Assembly (NCBI RefSeq): GCF_030730905.1
Contig: NZ_JAVAMP010000015.1
Coordinates: forward strand, 1-64,000
From: Chengkuizengella axinellae
Lineage (GTDB): Bacteria; Bacillota; Bacilli; Paenibacillales; KCTC-33759
Reading direction: 5' to 3'
DNA length: 64,000 nt
Shown here: positions 1-8,194 of the stretch, one piece after another
Layout: each line of letters begins with the position of its first letter
Position numbering within the stretch: position 1 is the first letter of the stretch
Made by a program: the position numbers and the translations under genes
The notes under the pieces: model-generated
Told to the model about the DNA's origin: nothing
What the model saw: only the letters and a program-made list of their open reading frames with translations
The model's database searches: none

Positions 1-3
1 AAT

Positions 4-35
4 GGCGCTTTTCACTAAGAGAAGCGCCGTTTTTT
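4..35 (+). terminator. Rho-independent terminator of a gene left of the window
   Basis: GGCGCTT (4-10) pairs with AAGCGCC (22-28), extended inward by further pairs, and is followed by six T at 30-35. It ends transcription entering from the left on the plus strand. The gene it serves lies outside the window. Confidence 0.8.
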
Positions 36-191
36 ATGAATGGGGCCATATTGTTGAATATCTATTTAAAGGTATTATGTTCATCAAATCGAAACTACAA
101 AAAGACAGGAGTCTGTTTATTGCTGAGATAAACAGTAACGGTGGTATCAAATCTCATCGTTATATACTTGCCAAATGTCCCTAAGTATAAA

Positions 192-779
192 TTACCGTAT
201 ATGTTTTAGAAATGTAGCGTATCTATCAAGGAATTTCTTTAAGTGGCCTCTTTTGTCACTCGCCAAAGTTAAATCACTTTTTTCGGCTATTTCCTCTACA
301 ATACTGTCAATGGTTTTGTTGTCAGTTATTATTTTTTCTTCAGTAATATCGTGATTAAAGGCATAAATACACCTGTCAATTTGTGATTTTGCCCATGAAT
401 TAGCCCATTCAAATCGTTTGTTAAGGCGTTTTTTTATTGTTTTCTTCTCTGCATAAAGAATGTAATGTTTTACCTCAATACCTTCTTTAATAAGTCGTCC
501 AATTATTTCATCATAATAATGACGATTAACCAAAGTCATGGGTGCTATAATAATACCATCATAAGTATCTGATATATATTTTAACATTTTATAATTGAAT
601 AACCGCCACTGTTCATGGTTTTGAAAATCCGATTCATACAGTTCTATAGGTATATTTTTTCGTATAAAATAACCGATATTTTCAGGGTCGTAAACAAAAG
701 AATTGGGTAATCTTTTGTTTAATTCATAAGTGCATGTTGTTTTTCCCGAGCCAAACGCTCCATTTATCCAAATAATCAT
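192..779 (-). CDS. tmrB: TmrB-like tunicamycin-resistance ATPase
   Basis: A 195-residue P-loop protein that starts MIIWINGAFGSGKTT, with the Walker A motif at about residues 7-15. The opening, the following VYDPENIGYFIR stretch and the SWAKSQIDRC motif match Bacillus TmrB, which is about the same length and is a membrane-associated ATP-binding protein giving tunicamycin resistance. The longer frame to 818 adds 13 residues, but an AGGAGG lies just ahead of the ATG at 779, so that start is chosen. It lies directly downstream of a ruined methyltransferase gene and a MarR regulator, all on the minus strand. Resistance is inferred from family membership; related small-molecule kinases have the same fold. 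Confidence 0.8.
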   Translation of the reverse strand: MIIWINGAFGSGKTTCTYELNKRLPNSFVYDPENIGYFIRKNIPIELYESDFQNHEQWRLFNYKMLKYISDTYDGIIIAPMTLVNRHYYDEIIGRLIKEGIEVKHYILYAEKKTIKKRLNKRFEWANSWAKSQIDRCIYAFNHDITEEKIITDNKTIDSIVEEIAEKSDLTLASDKRGHLKKFLDRYATFLKHIR

Positions 780-781
780 TT

Positions 782-1152
782 TCACACCTCCTTTTTCCAA
801 GTAAGAGAATACCGCCAAAACAAATGCCTTCGAATGATTGCATTTCGTAAAATAGAATCGACTATTTCATGAATATCAAGGATAATCAATGTACCGAAGT
901 GATGAAATGTTGCGATAGAAACTATGAAATCAAAAGAATTGGGTTCAAATAAACATGTTAATATATCTGCATTTATAAACTTTATGTTTGTTACAGAGGA
1001 CAATTATTCTGCAATTCCTATCATATTTTCGGATAAGGAATTTTACTTAGTAAGTATTTATAATAGTACCGATTGTGATTCCAAGAGGTATCTTCGAGAT
1101 TAACAAAAGCAAGTTTATTAAAATAATTTTTTATCATGTTTTGTTTATCCAT
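782..1152 (-). pseudogene. Remnant of a class I SAM-dependent methyltransferase
   Basis: Reading from ATG 1152, 43 residues (MDKQNMIKNYF... SWNHNRYYYKYLLSKIP) look like the start of a small SAM methyltransferase and end in TGA at 1021. Another frame then continues with NIKFINADIL, PNSFDFIVSIATFHHF and RRHLFWRYSLTWKK, which are the acidic-loop, motif IV and C-terminal signatures of the same family. The glycine-rich SAM-binding motif I between the two pieces is missing. At least one deletion and a frame change separate the parts, so the gene is dead. Its ATG shares an A with the stop codon of the MarR gene (TTAATG), showing that the two were translationally coupled. Confidence 0.75.
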
Positions 1153-1592
1153 TAAACGACTCCTCTCAATAGGTTTGTAGCTATTTTCCCCATTGTCTCT
1201 TCAAATGTCTTGATTTCTTCTTCATCTAATGGATAATAAAAATGCTTTAAAAAGTTCTCAGAAAAGACAGCCTCTAACTTCATCATTTTGTAACCCTTTT
1301 CACTCAATTCTAGAGTAAAACTTCTTTTATCTACCGAATTTTCTTTTTTCTTCAGATATTCGCCCTTTAACAATGTATTAATCATTTGAGCAACGGAAGA
1401 ATTTTTTATCCCTAATCTATTTGCAATTTCTGTTATAGTTGCTAAATCACCTTCATTATGTAACTTGTAAATAGCAATTAAGTATTGGTAACTATTAAAT
1501 GTTATCTCGCTATAACCCTCTTTCTGAAACATTGCACTTAAGTGCCGATTATAGTATTTATAGCATACATCTAAACTTTGAAATACGTTCAT
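1152..1592 (-). CDS. MarR family transcriptional regulator
   Basis: A 146-residue protein with the MarR winged-helix layout: an N-terminal dimerisation helix, a recognition region ATITEIANRLGIKNSSVAQMI at about residues 50-72, and the wing DKRSFTLELSEKGYKMM. An AAGGAGG lies ahead of the ATG. It is the first gene of a short minus-strand unit whose second gene, a methyltransferase, is now a remnant, so its original target may be lost. A perfect inverted repeat sits between the -10 box and the start codon, as expected for autorepression. The ligand is unknown. Confidence 0.88.
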   Translation of the reverse strand: MNVFQSLDVCYKYYNRHLSAMFQKEGYSEITFNSYQYLIAIYKLHNEGDLATITEIANRLGIKNSSVAQMINTLLKGEYLKKKENSVDKRSFTLELSEKGYKMMKLEAVFSENFLKHFYYPLDEEEIKTFEETMGKIATNLLRGVV

Positions 1593-1612
1593 ATTAACCT
1601 CCTTAAATATTA

Positions 1613-1656
1613 GTTAGGCTACCTAACATTATGTGTATACTATTCACTCTAGTCAA
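1613..1656 (-). promoter_or_regulatory. Promoter and palindromic operator of the marR gene
   Basis: On the minus strand TTGACT (1651-1656) and CATAAT (1628-1633) are 17 bp apart. Immediately downstream, GTTAGG-CTA-CCTAAC (1613-1627) is a perfect 6+6 inverted repeat covering the expected transcription start. A repressor bound there would block initiation. The link to the adjacent MarR is inferred from position. Confidence 0.7.
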
Positions 1657-1740
1657 GTTGTTTTAAATTATTGAACATAGTCTTTCCAATTAAACTCATG
1701 CATTTTAAATATATGACCATCAATCAGGAGAAATTTTATC

Positions 1741-1854
1741 CTAATTCACGGCCATATCAACCTTTCCCATATATGCAGCATGTATGTTTGCTCGTTTTGC
1801 ATTGGATATCATTACTTCATCTTGAGCAAGGATGAATGAATTACTCCAAATCAG
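1741..1854 (-). other. Possible decayed coding remnant in a 500-bp gene-poor gap
   Basis: The gap 1660-2100 has no intact gene. A 37-codon open stretch on the minus strand reads protein-like (SFILAQDEVMISNAKR, then HAAYMGKVDMAVN) and ends in TAG at 1741, but has no start codon with a ribosome binding site. It may be the C-terminal scrap of a lost gene. I do not recognise the family. Confidence 0.25.
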
Positions 1855-2106
1855 TTATGATAAATCTTGATGTATAGTTACGTTTGATAACAGTATGAAC
1901 CCTGTTTGTTAAAAAGAACTATATCTATCTACTCATTCCTAAAAGGAGGGAAGTTGAGGAAAATTATTATAGGTAAACAGGAATGTGGAATTGTGGTTGG
2001 GGGAATTATAATTTGGCTAAAGTCAGAGGATGCGAAGCATCAGAATTGCCAAAGCTGATGGTAGAATCGACAGACTTATACCTTATAAAAAACTAGTGGA
2101 ATTACA

Positions 2107-2135
2107 TTGACGGAGCAAGTTGAGTGTGATAGCAT
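2107..2135 (+). promoter_or_regulatory. Putative sigma-A promoter of the T-box leader
   Basis: TTGACG (2107-2112) and TAGCAT (2130-2135) are 17 bp apart, which places the RNA start near 2142, just before the T-box stem I. The -10 box matches only four of six consensus bases. Confidence 0.5.
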
Positions 2136-2149
2136 TGGTTTAACTTAAA

Positions 2150-2427
2150 ACGAAAAGGCTATGAAGAGAAATAGTAGGTATTAGGGATCTCACAGAGAGA
2201 AGATGGTTGGTGCGAATCTTCATTGATCTAATAATGAAGCAGTCTCGGAGCTGTGAACCGAACAGAGGAATCTTAGTAGGCTTCAACGGAGTTCCACCGT
2301 TATTCAGGAAACAATATCGGAGATATCCCGTATTGATAGAGTGCAGAGAAATCTGAAATTAGGTGGTAACACGGACATAATAGTTCGCCCTAAGTTGACA
2401 AGAAATATGTCAGCTTAGGGCTTTTTT
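2150..2427 (+). promoter_or_regulatory. T-box leader with alanine-type specifier, ahead of the alaS-like gene
   Basis: The leader contains AGTA (2173-2176), the AGAGAG motif (2194-2199) and the stem I distal loop GGTGCGAATC. TGAA-GCA at 2235-2241 fits a specifier region with an alanine codon. The T-box core AGGTGGTAACACGG is at 2361-2374. The competing terminator pairs GCCCTAAG plus TTGACA (2387-2400) with TGTCAG plus CTTAGGGC (2408-2421), followed by six T. Its UGGU bulge would pair with an ACCA tRNA end, as in tRNA-Ala. Uncharged tRNA should allow read-through into the synthetase gene. The specifier assignment rests on motif spacing only. Confidence 0.88.
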
Positions 2428-2471
2428 GTTTTATTTCTACTCGTTTGAACATTGAAATGGAGGTATTGAGC

Positions 2472-4352
2472 ATGGTGAAAATGACACCAGATGAGTTAAG
2501 AAAATCATATATTGATTTTATGAAAGGAATAGGGGCTAGCCAAGTGCCCTCTTCTAGCTTGTTACCAGAAAATGATCCCTCAACATTGTTTACAGGAAGT
2601 GGAATGCAACCTATGGTTCCATATTTATTGGGGGAAAAGCATCCGATAGGTAATGATATTGTTAATATTCAGAAGTGTTTAAGGACAGTGGATATTGATG
2701 AAGTAGGAGATACGTCGCATCTGACATTTTTTGAAATGATAGGTCGATGGGAGTTTAAAGCAAATGAAAATAACTATAAGAAAAAGCAAATCGATGCCAT
2801 TTGGAATTGGCATATTATCGAATTAGGAATTGATCCTGGCAGGCTGTATATCAGTGCTTTTATAGGAAGTGATGATTTGAATATACAGAAAGATACGGAA
2901 GCCATTCAAATCTGGTCAGAAAAATTTAAATCAGTTGGTATAGAACCTATCATTGAAGAAGATCCCTATCAATATGGGGCATCTAGAGGTGGAAAAATAT
3001 TCTTATACGATGAAAAAGAAAATTGGTGGAGTCGATCCGGAAGTCCATTGGATATGCCTGTTGGTGAACCGGGTGGACCTGATAGTGAAATATTCTATGA
3101 TCTTGAACCAGACGGTGATTCACTGGATCATCCTGCTTCTGTAAGCGAGAGGTTTTTAGAAATTGGGAACAACGTATTTATGTGTTACAAAAAAGAAGAC
3201 ACAGGATTTGTAAAAATGCAAAATCCCAATATTGATTATGGAGGCGGATTAGAAAGGGTTGCAACAGCACTTAATGGTGACAAGGATATTTATAATACGG
3301 CTTTCTTCCTTAATCCCAAGAAAAAATTGATGGAGTTAAGTGGTAAACAATATACTGACGATTTAAAGTCGTTTAGAATCATACTTGATCATGTGAGAGC
3401 GGCTACTTTTCTAATTAATGATGGTGCGGAGCCAGCTAATAGTGATGCAGGGTATATAACAAGAAGGTTATTAAGAAGGGCGATTCGTGCAGGTAAAAAA
3501 ATAGGAATACAAGGAAGTTTTGTGGGTGAGTTGTCTGAAGTTTATATAGATGAAGCAACAGCTTATGAAGATTTGATCGGTAATAAAAAGAAAGTTATCG
3601 AAAAAGTAAATAAGGAAGAAAATCTTTTCTATAGAACTTTACAGCAAGGAGAATTTGAAATACAAAAACATCTTAAGAATAAGGGTAAAGTTACAGGTGC
3701 AGATGCCTTTTATTTTTACGAAACATATGGGTTTCCCTTGGAGTTGACGGAAGAGTTTCTAACTGAAAGTGGATATAGCATGGAGGACAAGGCGTCTTAT
3801 ATAGAAGCGGCAAAGAAACATGCTGAAAAGAGCAGAACTGCTTCTGCGGGTAAATTTAAAGGTGGATTAGCTGAACATTCAACAGAAACAACAGCGCTGC
3901 ACACGGTATCTCATTTATTACTTGCTGGTTTAAGGGAAGTTTTAGGTGATCATGTTCATCAACAAGGAAGTAATATTACTTCAGAACGATTACGGTTTGA
4001 CTTCAATCATGATGAAAAACTTACGCCAGAGCAAATAGCTGAGGTGGAAAAGTATGTGAATCATGCGATTTCATCAAAAGCAGTTACCTATATTTCAGAG
4101 CTGCCTAAAATTGAAGCGAAAGAAAGTAATGTTGAAGGGAATTTTTGGGATAAATATCCGGATATCGTTAAGGTGTATACAATCAAAGATAAGGAAGGGA
4201 AAGTTTGGAGTCGAGAAGTATGTGGAGGACCTCATGTAGAAGATACAACAAACTTAGGAAAGTTTAGTATTAAAAAAGAACAATCTTCTGCTGCTGGAGT
4301 TAGAAGGATTAAAGGAGTAATTAATAAATATTTCCAGAACGCGGAACAATAG
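2472..4352 (+). CDS. alaS: Compact alanyl-tRNA synthetase lacking the C-Ala domain
   Basis: This 626-residue protein carries the class II catalytic core (TGSGMQPMVPYLLG near the start, HLTFFEMIGRWEF at about 83-95, GGGLERVA at about 257) and the editing domain (HTVSH at about 476-480 and CGGPH at about 583). It ends right after the editing domain. Usual bacterial AlaRS has about 875 residues with a DHHA1/C-Ala tail, which is absent here. The protein resembles the short AlaRS forms seen in some reduced-genome bacteria. GGAGG at 2459-2463 selects ATG 2472 rather than the upstream in-frame start. A T-box with an alanine specifier controls it. It may be a second, inhibitor-resistant or stress copy; whether a full alaS exists elsewhere cannot be seen. 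Confidence 0.85.
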   Translation: MVKMTPDELRKSYIDFMKGIGASQVPSSSLLPENDPSTLFTGSGMQPMVPYLLGEKHPIGNDIVNIQKCLRTVDIDEVGDTSHLTFFEMIGRWEFKANENNYKKKQIDAIWNWHIIELGIDPGRLYISAFIGSDDLNIQKDTEAIQIWSEKFKSVGIEPIIEEDPYQYGASRGGKIFLYDEKENWWSRSGSPLDMPVGEPGGPDSEIFYDLEPDGDSLDHPASVSERFLEIGNNVFMCYKKEDTGFVKMQNPNIDYGGGLERVATALNGDKDIYNTAFFLNPKKKLMELSGKQYTDDLKSFRIILDHVRAATFLINDGAEPANSDAGYITRRLLRRAIRAGKKIGIQGSFVGELSEVYIDEATAYEDLIGNKKKVIEKVNKEENLFYRTLQQGEFEIQKHLKNKGKVTGADAFYFYETYGFPLELTEEFLTESGYSMEDKASYIEAAKKHAEKSRTASAGKFKGGLAEHSTETTALHTVSHLLLAGLREVLGDHVHQQGSNITSERLRFDFNHDEKLTPEQIAEVEKYVNHAISSKAVTYISELPKIEAKESNVEGNFWDKYPDIVKVYTIKDKEGKVWSREVCGGPHVEDTTNLGKFSIKKEQSSAAGVRRIKGVINKYFQNAEQ

Positions 4353-4627
4353 CTGATGTTTTAGGATTGCCATTTGTAACAACGTTATGAGTTGCCGGGA
4401 ATCCAGGATGAATGATAAATCCGGCAATCGAAGAGGGTTTGACATCGCTTGGCCTTTCCGTTGGCGGTACCGGAGCACAGTATTCAAAGAAAAAACAAGA
4501 AAGGGGAGCTTATAACAAAACAGAACGAAAATCGAGCCTAGTAATTCAAGAATTTATGCTGCAGAAGGGTGTATCAAATATTATCTTACTGTACAGGATG
4601 AAAAATAAAAAGAAATTATTCAAGTAA
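4353..4627 (+). pseudogene. Degenerate coding remnant downstream of the alaS-like gene
   Basis: One frame reads ADVLGLPFVTTL, stop, VAGNPG, stop, then MINPAIEEGLTSLGLSVGGTGAQYSKKK. It looks like a continuous protein interrupted by two stop codons (near 4388 and 4409). The last part of the frame, ending ...KKLFK, looks less protein-like. I do not recognise the family; the glycine-rich run suggests a nucleotide- or cofactor-binding fold. It probably belonged to the gene that originally followed the T-box unit. Confidence 0.4.
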
Positions 4628-4666
4628 TAAAATCAATTGAAACATCTCAAAAAAACAAAAGTTTAA
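4609..4666. repeat. Left copy of an imperfect direct repeat flanking the mer segment
   Basis: The stretch GAAATTATTCAAGTAA, then ATCTCAAAAAAACAAAAG plus TT, recurs at 7903-7936 as GAATTATTCAAGTAA, then ATATCAAAAAAACAAAAG plus TT. In both places it follows a short frame ending in LFK-stop. The two copies bracket about 3.3 kb that includes the mer operon. The right copy forms a full terminator hairpin; the left copy does not. Confidence 0.6.
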
Positions 4667-4742
4667 ACTATAATACAAAAAGGATGAAATCCTCCGAAAT
4701 GATTTTTTATTGAATATGATAAGGGATTAAAACGATCTATAT

Positions 4743-4846
4743 ACTTATGTATAAAACTCGTCTTATCAATACTAAAAATAAAAAAGTGAGGAAAAATGTA
4801 TAGAAATATATATTGGACATGACTAATATGTGTTTCTATTTTTTAT
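4743..4846 (+). repeat. Leader-peptide/terminator element, copy 1
   Basis: A GTGAGG precedes ATG 4796, which opens the 8-residue frame MYRNIYWT ending in TGA at 4822. That frame overlaps a 14-bp hairpin (4801-4814 with 4825-4838) with loop GGACATGACT and then six T. The same arrangement recurs at 5270-5371 with changed stem bases but an identical loop. The gap 4628-5068 holds nothing else I can identify. Confidence 0.6.
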
Positions 4847-5068
4847 ATCATCAATTTTAATAATTTTATCTAGTATCATACATTATTTATGGACAATTGT
4901 TTGGGTTGCAAAATGTATCTATTCTGGTACTTTAGATTTCCAAATTGGATATCATGTTAAAATATAGAGAAAACTTTTTAATATTCTTATGTTAAAGATA
5001 ACAGAAAACTTAGAATTTTTGTTTTTTGAAGTGAAATTTAATCAAGAGGAGGAGTTGTTATCGACAGT

Positions 5069-5251
5069 ATGATATTATATTTATTCATTTTAATCATATT
5101 ATTTCTTATTATTTATTATTTTATATTTTTTAAGAGAGGAGAAAATCGTATGGGAAAGATGTCTTTAAACGAAGCAGAAGAATTTTTTAAGTCTATGCAA
5201 TGTTCTAAGTTTGTAATGGCACGTGAGGAACAAGGGAAATATGAAATGTAA
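5069..5251 (+). CDS. Small possible membrane protein between the two repeat copies
   Basis: A 60-codon frame with a very hydrophobic N-terminal segment (about residues 2-22) and a soluble tail containing SLNEAEEFFKSMQCSKF. A second possible start at 5150 follows a better ribosome binding site (AGAGGAG) and would give a 34-residue soluble peptide. The strong GAGGAGG ahead of 5069 is about 14 bases away, which is long. The abrupt end suggests the remains of a longer gene. It sits exactly between the two leader-peptide/terminator repeats. I do not recognise it. Confidence 0.35.
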   Translation: MILYLFILIILFLIIYYFIFFKRGENRMGKMSLNEAEEFFKSMQCSKFVMAREEQGKYEM

Positions 5252-5269
5252 TTAAAGCTTGATTCATTA

Positions 5270-5371
5270 ACTTATGTACAAAATTGGTATTATCAAGACT
5301 AAAATTTAAAAAAGTGAGGAAACATGTATAGCGATACATATTGGACATGACTAATATGTGTCTCTTTTTTA
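5270..5371 (+). repeat. Leader-peptide/terminator element, copy 2
   Basis: GTGAGG precedes ATG 5324, opening MYSDTYWT with stop TGA at 5350. The frame overlaps a hairpin (5333-5342 with 5353-5362) with the same GGACATGACT loop as copy 1 and six T after it. Where the stems differ, pairing is mostly kept, for example C5337-G5358. It lies 130 bp before the merR promoter. A short fragment of the same upstream sequence (ACTTATGTACAAAAT) recurs at 8090-8104. Confidence 0.6.
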
Positions 5372-5500
5372 TGTCATTAATTACAAAAGCTAATCTTAGG
5401 TTATAACTTAATCCATAGATCCTAATTTAGTAGTATTATCCTTAATAAACAGAGTTTTTATCTATGAAGTATAAAATTTTAAAAATAATTAATAATACAC

Positions 5501-5532
5501 TTGACCTTAAAGTAAGGTACAGGGTTTATAAT
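5501..5532 (+). promoter_or_regulatory. MerR-type promoter and operator of the mer operon
   Basis: TTGACC (5501-5506) and TATAAT (5527-5532) are 20 bp apart, longer than a normal spacer and typical of MerR-activated promoters. The perfect dyad ACCTTA-AAG-TAAGGT (5504-5518) lies in the spacer. In this family, mercury-bound MerR untwists such a spacer to allow open complex formation. Because merR is the first gene, the operon appears autoregulated. Confidence 0.85.
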
Positions 5533-5552
5533 CAAAAGGTGAGGTGATTATT

Positions 5553-5963
5553 ATGGGACTTCTTCGAATTGGTGAGGTTGCCAACAAGTGTAACGTTAAT
5601 AAAGAAACCATTCGATATTATGAACGAATTAAATTAATATCTGAACCTGAACGAAGTGATTCAGGATATCGACTATATTCTGAAGATACAGTAGAACGTC
5701 TTCAATTTATTAAACGCATGCAAGAACTTGGATTTACATTAAATGAAATAGATAAATTTTTAGGTGTAGTTGATCGAAATGAATCGAAATGTAGCGATAT
5801 GTATGATTTTACGACTACTAAGTTAACTGAAATACAAGAGAAAATTAGAGATTTAAAACGAATTGAACATATTTTGATTGATTTGAAGGAAAGGTGTCCT
5901 GAAAATAAAGATATTTATGAATGTCCAATTATTGATACCTTAATGGATAAAGAGAAATTGTAG
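5553..5963 (+). CDS. merR: Mercury-responsive MerR activator/repressor
   Basis: 136 residues from ATG 5553, which follows AAGGTGAGG; the in-frame GTG at 5544 lies within that ribosome binding region. The N-terminus (LRIGEVANKCNVNKETIRYYER) is the MerR winged helix and is followed by a dimerisation helix. Cysteines at about 80, 115 and 124 keep the spacing (35 and 9) of the three mercury-binding cysteines of known Hg(II) MerR proteins, which separates it from CueR or ZntR types. It is first in the merR-merF-merA unit, 12 bp ahead of merF. Confidence 0.93.
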   Translation: MGLLRIGEVANKCNVNKETIRYYERIKLISEPERSDSGYRLYSEDTVERLQFIKRMQELGFTLNEIDKFLGVVDRNESKCSDMYDFTTTKLTEIQEKIRDLKRIEHILIDLKERCPENKDIYECPIIDTLMDKEKL

Positions 5964-5975
5964 AGGAGATATCTC

Positions 5976-6221
5976 ATGAAGAAAAATATGAAATTTAAAA
6001 TAGGAGTTATAGGAACGATTGTCACTTTAATTTGCTGTGCTACTCCCATACTAGTTATTACACTTGGATTAGCTGGTCTAAGTGCAGTAACCGGTTATTT
6101 AGATTATGTCTTGATTCCGTTGTTATTTGTTTTTATTGCGTTAATGATTTTCAATTCAAAAAAGAAAGTAGGAGAAGCAAAGCAAGAAAATTGTTGCCAT
6201 AGCACAAATGATCAAACATAG
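5976..6221 (+). CDS. merF: MerF-type mercuric ion transporter
   Basis: An 81-residue, two-helix membrane protein. The segment [18 protein letters not shown] and the vicinal Cys20-Cys21 pair in the first helix match MerF, which has the same length. A second CC pair (about 73-74) lies in the cytoplasmic tail. MerF passes Hg(II) across the membrane to the reductase. GAGGAG precedes the ATG. It stands between merR and merA; no MerP or MerT gene is present, so this may be the only importer of the operon. Confidence 0.92.
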   Translation: MKKNMKFKIGVIGTIVTLICCATPILVITLGLAGLSAVTGYLDYVLIPLLFVFIALMIFNSKKKVGEAKQENCCHSTNDQT

Positions 6222-6256
6222 AAAGAATTCGAAAATTGCAGGGGAGGAAGTTATTT

Positions 6257-7894
6257 ATGAGGGTAAGAATAGAAATTAGAGGCATGACGTGTACAAGTTG
6301 TGAAGGTCATATTCAATCCATACTTAAGAATTTAGGTGCTCAAAATATAGATGCAAGTTATTTAAAAAACAATGTTGAATTTCAACTACCAAGCACTATC
6401 GACATAGAAATTGCTCATAAAGCAATTCACGATGCTAACTATGAAATCAGCCACACTGAAATTATTCAAAATAAAGAAATAACTGATAAAAAGTCCACTG
6501 AAGATTATGATTTATTCATCATTGGCTCTGGTGGAGCAGCTTTTTCAGCAGCAATTAAAGCCATCGAATATGGTGCAAAAGTAGCTATGGTTGAACGAGG
6601 AATTATTGGGGGAACTTGTGTAAATGTCGGATGTGTGCCTTCAAAGACTCTTTTGCGTGCAGGAGAAATTAACAATCTAGCTAAACAAAATCCATTTAAC
6701 GGATTAAATACATCAGCTGGAATAGTAAATTTAGAAGCTTTAGTGGAGCAAAAAAATGAGCTTGTCATGCAGTTGCGTTCTGAAAAGTATGTGAACCTTA
6801 TTGATGAATATGGATTTAAAATGTTTAAAGGGGAAGCAAAGTTTATTGATGAAAACACTGTAGAAGTTAATAGCGAGAAAATAACGTCTAAATATTTCTT
6901 AATTGCTACTGGGGCTTCTCCTTCCATCCCTTATATTCCTGGGTTAAAAGAAGTAGATTATTTAACCAGCACTTCTTTGCTTGAATTAAAACAACTTCCC
7001 AAAAGTCTTATTGTTATTGGATCAGGATACATTGGGATGGAGTTGGGGCAACTATTTCACAATCTAGGGACAGAAGTTACGCTTATACAAAGAAGTGAGC
7101 GTGTGTTAAAAAATTACGACCTTGAGATCTCAGAAGCAGTAGAAAAAGCACTGACTGAACAGGGGATAAATGTGATTAAAGGTGTAACATATGAAAGTAT
7201 TGATCAAGATGGAGACACTAAAAAAGTCCGTGTTACAGTAAATGGACAAGAGAAAGTGATTGAGGCTGAACAACTTCTCATCGCAACAGGAAGAAAACCA
7301 AATACGAATTATCTCCAATTAAGTGAAGCAAACGTCAAAGTAGGAAGCCGTGGTGAAGTCCTCATTGATGAATACGCAAGAACAAGTAATACGAAAATTT
7401 ATGCTGCTGGGGACGTTACAATGGCACCTCAATTTGTTTATGTAGCAGCATACCAAGGCGGAATTGTTGCTGATAATGCTATTGGGGGGCTAAATCGAAA
7501 ATTAAATTTAGAGAGTGTACCAGGAGTTACATTTACTAATCCATCTATTGCTACAGTTGGATTGACTGAAGAACAAGCGAAACAAAATGGGTTCGATGTG
7601 AAAACTTCAGTGTTGCCTTTAGATGCAGTCCCAAGAGCCTTAGTGAATCGTGAGACCACTGGCGTTTTTAAATTAGTTGCAGATGCTAAAACATTAAAGG
7701 TGTTAGGTGTTCACATTGTTGCAGAAAATGCTGGTGAAGTGATTTATGCAGCAACATTGGCAGTGAAATTTGGATTAACAATTGACGATCTGCGTGAAAG
7801 TCTAGCACCGTATTTAACAATGGCAGAAGGATTAAAACTTGCTGCTTTAACATTTGATAAGGATGTCTCAAAATTATCTTGTTGTGCTGGATGA
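6257..7894 (+). CDS. merA: Mercuric reductase with N-terminal metal-binding domain
   Basis: 545 residues from ATG 6257, set by GGGGAGG just upstream; a TTG at 6236 is in frame but has no ribosome binding site. Domain order: an HMA domain with GMTCTSC (Cys12, Cys15), the FAD-binding [10 protein letters not shown], the redox pair GTCVNVGC (Cys121, Cys126), the NADPH site [11 protein letters not shown], and the dimerisation domain ending SCCAG with the tail pair Cys542-Cys543. All catalytic features of a flavoprotein that reduces Hg(II) to volatile Hg(0) are present. The operon has no merB, so no sign of organomercurial resistance. Confidence 0.97.
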   Translation: MRVRIEIRGMTCTSCEGHIQSILKNLGAQNIDASYLKNNVEFQLPSTIDIEIAHKAIHDANYEISHTEIIQNKEITDKKSTEDYDLFIIGSGGAAFSAAIKAIEYGAKVAMVERGIIGGTCVNVGCVPSKTLLRAGEINNLAKQNPFNGLNTSAGIVNLEALVEQKNELVMQLRSEKYVNLIDEYGFKMFKGEAKFIDENTVEVNSEKITSKYFLIATGASPSIPYIPGLKEVDYLTSTSLLELKQLPKSLIVIGSGYIGMELGQLFHNLGTEVTLIQRSERVLKNYDLEISEAVEKALTEQGINVIKGVTYESIDQDGDTKKVRVTVNGQEKVIEAEQLLIATGRKPNTNYLQLSEANVKVGSRGEVLIDEYARTSNTKIYAAGDVTMAPQFVYVAAYQGGIVADNAIGGLNRKLNLESVPGVTFTNPSIATVGLTEEQAKQNGFDVKTSVLPLDAVPRALVNRETTGVFKLVADAKTLKVLGVHIVAENAGEVIYAATLAVKFGLTIDDLRESLAPYLTMAEGLKLAALTFDKDVSKLSCCAG

Positions 7895-7902
7895 AAAAAG
7901 AA

Positions 7903-7968
7903 TTATTCAAGTAAATATATCAAAAAAACAAAAGTTGATTTTGTTATAAACATAACTTTTGTTTTTTT
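7903..7968 (+). terminator. Terminator of the mer operon and right copy of the flanking repeat
   Basis: A7922-T7936 pairs perfectly over 15 bp with 7954-7968 and ends in a T run. Its left arm together with GAATTATTCAAGTAA at 7903-7917 is the right copy of the repeat found at 4609-4666. Confidence 0.85.
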
Positions 7969-8134
7969 ATTTTTTCTGAAATGATTATTTTTAAAAACAT
8001 TGAAGATAAACATAATAATATTACTCTATATGAAATGTGTAACTATACATATAAAACCTTGATATACGGGGGATTTCATCAATTGATTGACTTATGTACA
8101 AAATACGGATTTTGTGAAAAAGTACTGGTGAAAT

Positions 8135-8185
8135 AAAAAGTAACGCTTATACATTTATTAATATTTTTAAATTGCGCTACTTTTT
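8135..8185. terminator. Bidirectional terminator between converging mer and lysis genes
   Basis: AAAAAGTAACGC (8135-8146) pairs with GCGCTACTTTTT (8174-8185), 11 of 12 positions, with T runs on both strands. It sits between merA and the minus-strand lysis genes. Confidence 0.7.
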
Positions 8186-8194
8186 ATAGTCTAT

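Noticed and set aside
2-184. 60-codon frame at the left edge
   Set aside because: Its first codons lie inside a terminator hairpin and it lacks a ribosome binding site.
6505-7910. Several minus-strand frames inside the mer operon
   Set aside because: Shadows of merA, which is intact over its full length with all catalytic motifs.
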